A stretch of DNA of 64,000 bases from Brachybacterium sp. Z12 (lineage in GTDB: Bacteria > Actinomycetota > Actinomycetes > Actinomycetales > Dermabacteraceae), in assembly GCF_014400405.1 (NCBI RefSeq), contig NZ_CP060496.1, positions 2,542,001 through 2,606,000 of the forward strand. The letters are read 5' to 3'. The notes under the pieces are model-generated. The model did not search any database, had not been told where the DNA came from, and saw only the letters and a program-made list of their open reading frames with translations. Made by a program: the position numbers and the translations under genes. Shown here one piece after another: positions 61,632 to 64,000 of this stretch (positions within the stretch are counted from its first letter, which is position 1; each line of letters starts with the position of its first letter).

Positions 61632-62747
61632 ATGTCATCGCAGACCTCGCCGCCCGCATTCCTGCTCCGCGCCGTCGAGGACGGCACCGTGCCCGGAGCC
61701 GTGCTCGCGTTGGGCCACGAGCCGGAGCCGGTAGCGATCGGATCCATGGCCGTGGACGGCCCACCGATGCGGGCCGACGCGATCGTCCGCATCCAGTCGA
61801 TGACGAAGCTGGTCACGACCGTGGCGGCGCTGCGCCTCGTCGAACAGGGCGCGCTCGCACTCGACGACCCGGTGGCGACCTGGCTCCCCGAGCTCAGCGC
61901 GCCGCGCGTGCTCACCACCCCCGACGCCCCGCTCTCCGACACCGTCCCCGCCGAGCGGCCGATCACACTGCGCCACCTGCTGACGAACATGTCCGGGTAC
62001 GGGATGATCCTCGCCGACTCGCCGCTGCAGCACGCCATGGCGGCGAACGGGACCGAGGCCGGGCTGCTGCCGCCGAGCCTCGGGGCCGACGACTGGCTCG
62101 CGGCGCTCAGCTCCCTGCCGCTGGTGGGACAGCCCGGCACGGTGTGGCGCTATCACCATTCCTTCGGGCTGCTGGGGATCCTGCTGTCCCGTCTCACCGG
62201 GATGAGCGCCGGTGAGCACCTCGAGCGCTCCCTGCTCGGCCCGCTGGGCATGGCCGACACCGGATACTTCGTGCCCGTGGCGAAGCGTGACCGCCTGCCC
62301 GCCCTGTACACGGAGTCCGACGGGCAGCTGGTCGAGCTCGAGGGCATCGGCGGCGGCCCCCATATCGGCCCGCCTCCGCAGGACATGAGCCACGGCGAGC
62401 TGCTCTCGACGGCGCCTGACTATCTGCGCTTCCTGCGTGCGCTGCGTGACGGCGAGCTGCTGGGGGCCGAGCACCTGGCGATGCTGCGCAGCGATCAGGT
62501 GCCCGCGAGTGCGAAGCAACCGGGCTCGTTCTTCTCCGGCTTCTGGGAGCAGACCGGCTGGGGCTTCGGGGTGAGCGTGGTCGCCGACGGCCCGCACCGC
62601 GGCCGCTGGAGCTGGTCCGGCGGCGCGGGCACGGACTTCTTCGTCGACCCCGACGGGACGCTGGGCCTGCTGCTCACCCAGGTGGAGCTGGGGCCGCGAG
62701 TCATGCCCCTGCTGGAGGCCTTCGGCGAGCTCTCCCCGCCGGCGTAG
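61632..62747 (+). CDS. Serine hydrolase, beta-lactamase/esterase family
   Basis: 371 residues. S-M-T-K at about 59-62 is the S-x-x-K nucleophile motif, and Y-H-H-S-F-G occupies the Y-x-N-like position. No signal peptide, so probably a cytoplasmic EstB-type esterase rather than a resistance enzyme. Confidence 0.88.
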   Translation: MSSQTSPPAFLLRAVEDGTVPGAVLALGHEPEPVAIGSMAVDGPPMRADAIVRIQSMTKLVTTVAALRLVEQGALALDDPVATWLPELSAPRVLTTPDAPLSDTVPAERPITLRHLLTNMSGYGMILADSPLQHAMAANGTEAGLLPPSLGADDWLAALSSLPLVGQPGTVWRYHHSFGLLGILLSRLTGMSAGEHLERSLLGPLGMADTGYFVPVAKRDRLPALYTESDGQLVELEGIGGGPHIGPPPQDMSHGELLSTAPDYLRFLRALRDGELLGAEHLAMLRSDQVPASAKQPGSFFSGFWEQTGWGFGVSVVADGPHRGRWSWSGGAGTDFFVDPDGTLGLLLTQVELGPRVMPLLEAFGELSPPA

Positions 62748-62791
62748 TGCGTGCTCGCCGCGCACCAGGGCTGTAGTGCGTGGTCGCCGCG
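62744..62791 (+). repeat. Short direct repeat after serine hydrolase gene
   Basis: GTAGTGCGTG-c/g-TCGCCGCGC occurs twice, 29 or so bases apart, straddling the stop codon. Non-coding beyond the stop. Confidence 0.7.
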
Positions 62792-62809
62792 CGCCCGGCC
62801 CACCATGGC

Positions 62810-62841
62810 GAGAAAGGTGCCAGTTCTGCGACACCTTTCTC
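62810..62841. terminator. Bidirectional terminator with perfect 10-bp stem
   Basis: GAGAAAGGTG-12 bases-CACCTTTCTC between the converging serine hydrolase and TipA-like genes. The A/T-rich stem is unusual for this G+C-rich genome and may belong to a repeat family. Confidence 0.7.
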
Positions 62842-62858
62842 TTCATAGGAGGGAAGCC

Positions 62859-63674
62859 TCACTCCCAGGTCGCGGTCTCCGGGTCGACGCCGTGGGTGCG
62901 GGCGTTCTCCTCGATCACGCGTCGCAACCACGCGGCGAGCCCTGCGGCGCGCTGGTCGTAGTGCGCGGCGAAGCGCGGGTCTTCGGTGTACATCCGTGCC
63001 AGCACCACCTGCATGGAGTGCGTGCAGTCGTAGTGCCGGGCGATGGTGGCACGGTGACGCTCGGCCAGGGCGTTCGCCTCCTCGCCGCCGGGCGCCACTC
63101 CCCGGCCCATCGCCTCGGCGAGCGCGGTCTCGAGCTCATCGAGCTCGTCCTTGACCTCCTGCCACTGCTCCGTGCCCCAGGATCGGGTGCGGGCGGCGGA
63201 CTGCTGCCAGGCGTCGGTCCCTCCCCAGCGTTCGTGGGCCTCGTCCTGGTAGGCGGGATCCCAGTCGGTGCCGAAGATGCGGGCCTGCTCCTCGGGGCTC
63301 AAGCTGATGTTCGTCTCGTGCGTCATGGTGGTCCTCTCGATCATCTCGTCGACGGCGCGTGCCGTCCTCTCGAGCCGCCGGATCCGCTCGGCGAGCAGAC
63401 CCTTCTGGCGGCGGAGGTGCTCGCCGGGGTCGACGGAGGGATCATCGAGGATCCGTCCGATCTCGGCGAGCGCCAGACCGAGTTCGCGGTAGACGAGCAC
63501 CCGGTGGACCCGGGCCACGTCTTCGGCGTCGTACAGCCGATAGCCCGACCAGCTGCGTCCGCCGGGACGCACCAGGCCGATGCCGTCCCAGTGGTGCAGA
63601 GTGCGGACGCTGACGCCGACCAGGTCGGCGACGCGCCCCACGGTGAGGTCCTCGTGCTGTGTCGTCTCGGTCAT
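62859..63674 (-). CDS. TipA-like MerR-family regulator
   Basis: 271 residues: N-terminal MerR helix-turn-helix (V-G-V-S-V-R-T-L-H-H-W, G-Y-R-L-Y), dimerisation helix, then a TipAS drug-binding domain (I-F-G-T-D-W-D-P-A-Y, M-Y-T-E-D-P-R-F). Binds thiopeptide-like or other multidrug ligands and activates its own promoter. Confidence 0.92.
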   Translation of the reverse strand: MTETTQHEDLTVGRVADLVGVSVRTLHHWDGIGLVRPGGRSWSGYRLYDAEDVARVHRVLVYRELGLALAEIGRILDDPSVDPGEHLRRQKGLLAERIRRLERTARAVDEMIERTTMTHETNISLSPEEQARIFGTDWDPAYQDEAHERWGGTDAWQQSAARTRSWGTEQWQEVKDELDELETALAEAMGRGVAPGGEEANALAERHRATIARHYDCTHSMQVVLARMYTEDPRFAAHYDQRAAGLAAWLRRVIEENARTHGVDPETATWE

Positions 63675-63688
63675 GGGACCACCGTCCT

Positions 63689-63711
63689 CCCTGACGTCGC
63701 GTGAGGGTCAA
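63689..63711 (-). promoter_or_regulatory. MerR-type operator of the TipA-like gene
   Basis: On the minus strand, TTGACC at 63706-63711 then the near-perfect dyad CCCTCACG-CGA-CGTCAGGG in the spacer. Very like the known tipA promoter layout. Confidence 0.7.
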
Positions 63712-63861
63712 GCGGATCGTCCTCGAACATCTGCGGATGTGCCATACCGCCATCCTCCCGCGGGGCACGCCCTCCGACCAGGGCTCAGCGCCCGGCCTCT
63801 GCTCGAGTCCACGACCTCACCAGCGAGGCTGCTGCGATCCGCAGCCCCGTACCCTGGGAGG

Positions 63862-64000
63862 ATGAACCTGCCGCTGCTGGTCGATTGCGACACCGGGATC
63901 GACGATGCGATCGCCCTGACCTATCTCGCCACGCATCCGGGCACCGAGATCGTCGGCATCGTCTCCACCGGTGGGAACGTCCCGGCCTCTGCGGTGCATC
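63862..64000 (+). CDS. Nucleoside hydrolase (partial)
   Basis: Open from ATG 63862 to the window edge (46 residues). D-C-D-T-G-I-D-D-A-I-A-L is the calcium-binding motif of inosine-uridine nucleoside hydrolases, which release ribose from nucleosides. GGGAGG precedes the start. Confidence 0.9.
   Translation, partial: MNLPLLVDCDTGIDDAIALTYLATHPGTEIVGIVSTGGNVPASAVH

Overview
The window is from a high-G+C actinobacterium. Mycothiol biochemistry (Mca), the actinobacterial DUF4245 and DUF4307 proteins, a WXG100-type protein, a TipA-like regulator and the gene order ispH-xseAB, tsaE-tsaB-rimI and alr-nnrD-acpS-glmS all fit this. The feel is Dermabacteraceae/Brachybacterium, but that is recognition from memory and was not tested.

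Layout. Positions 1-4833 (all minus strand) are a cargo region downstream of the GTPase gene ychF. Five 41-bp direct repeats cut it into gene cassettes. Each repeat codes for the same C-terminal tail (E-F-R-S-G-L-T-S-G-G-K-K). The repeat supplies the stop codon of one gene and, in an overlapping GTG, the start codon of the next. The cargo looks like nuclease/defence genes: a winged-helix protein, a membrane protein, a PD-(D/E)XK-like nuclease, a DUF262/DUF1524 (GmrSD-like) protein, an HNH nuclease and a partial membrane protein. The normal YchF tail has been replaced by the repeat-coded tail. This array is the most interesting thing in the window.

From 4793 to 64000 the sequence is mostly housekeeping: ychF; a WXG100-type protein with a partner; rmuC; a VWA protein; ispH; xseAB; a sugar kinase; fumC; a MerR operon; PhoH2; uppS; hemolysin III; mca; greA; an AI-2E-type exporter; an ABC exporter; the tsa/alr/nnrD/acpS/glmS block; coaA; glmM; a SNF2 helicase; rpsI-rplM; truA; purD-purC; a TPP-riboswitch-controlled ykoF-ykoE-(ykoD/C fusion) thiamine-precursor transporter; pcm; a metallohydrolase; an ABC exporter with a two-component system; purS-purQ; an RNA methyltransferase; pirin; a serine hydrolase; a TipA-like regulator; and the start of a nucleoside hydrolase.

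Data quality matters here. About 25-30 genes, including essential ones (ispH, fumC, uppS, glmS, glmM, rpsI), are broken by single-base frameshifts. At most sites I worked through, adding one G or C to a short G/C run restores the frame. I read these as sequencing or assembly errors. Spans are given for the repaired gene, with the break position noted.
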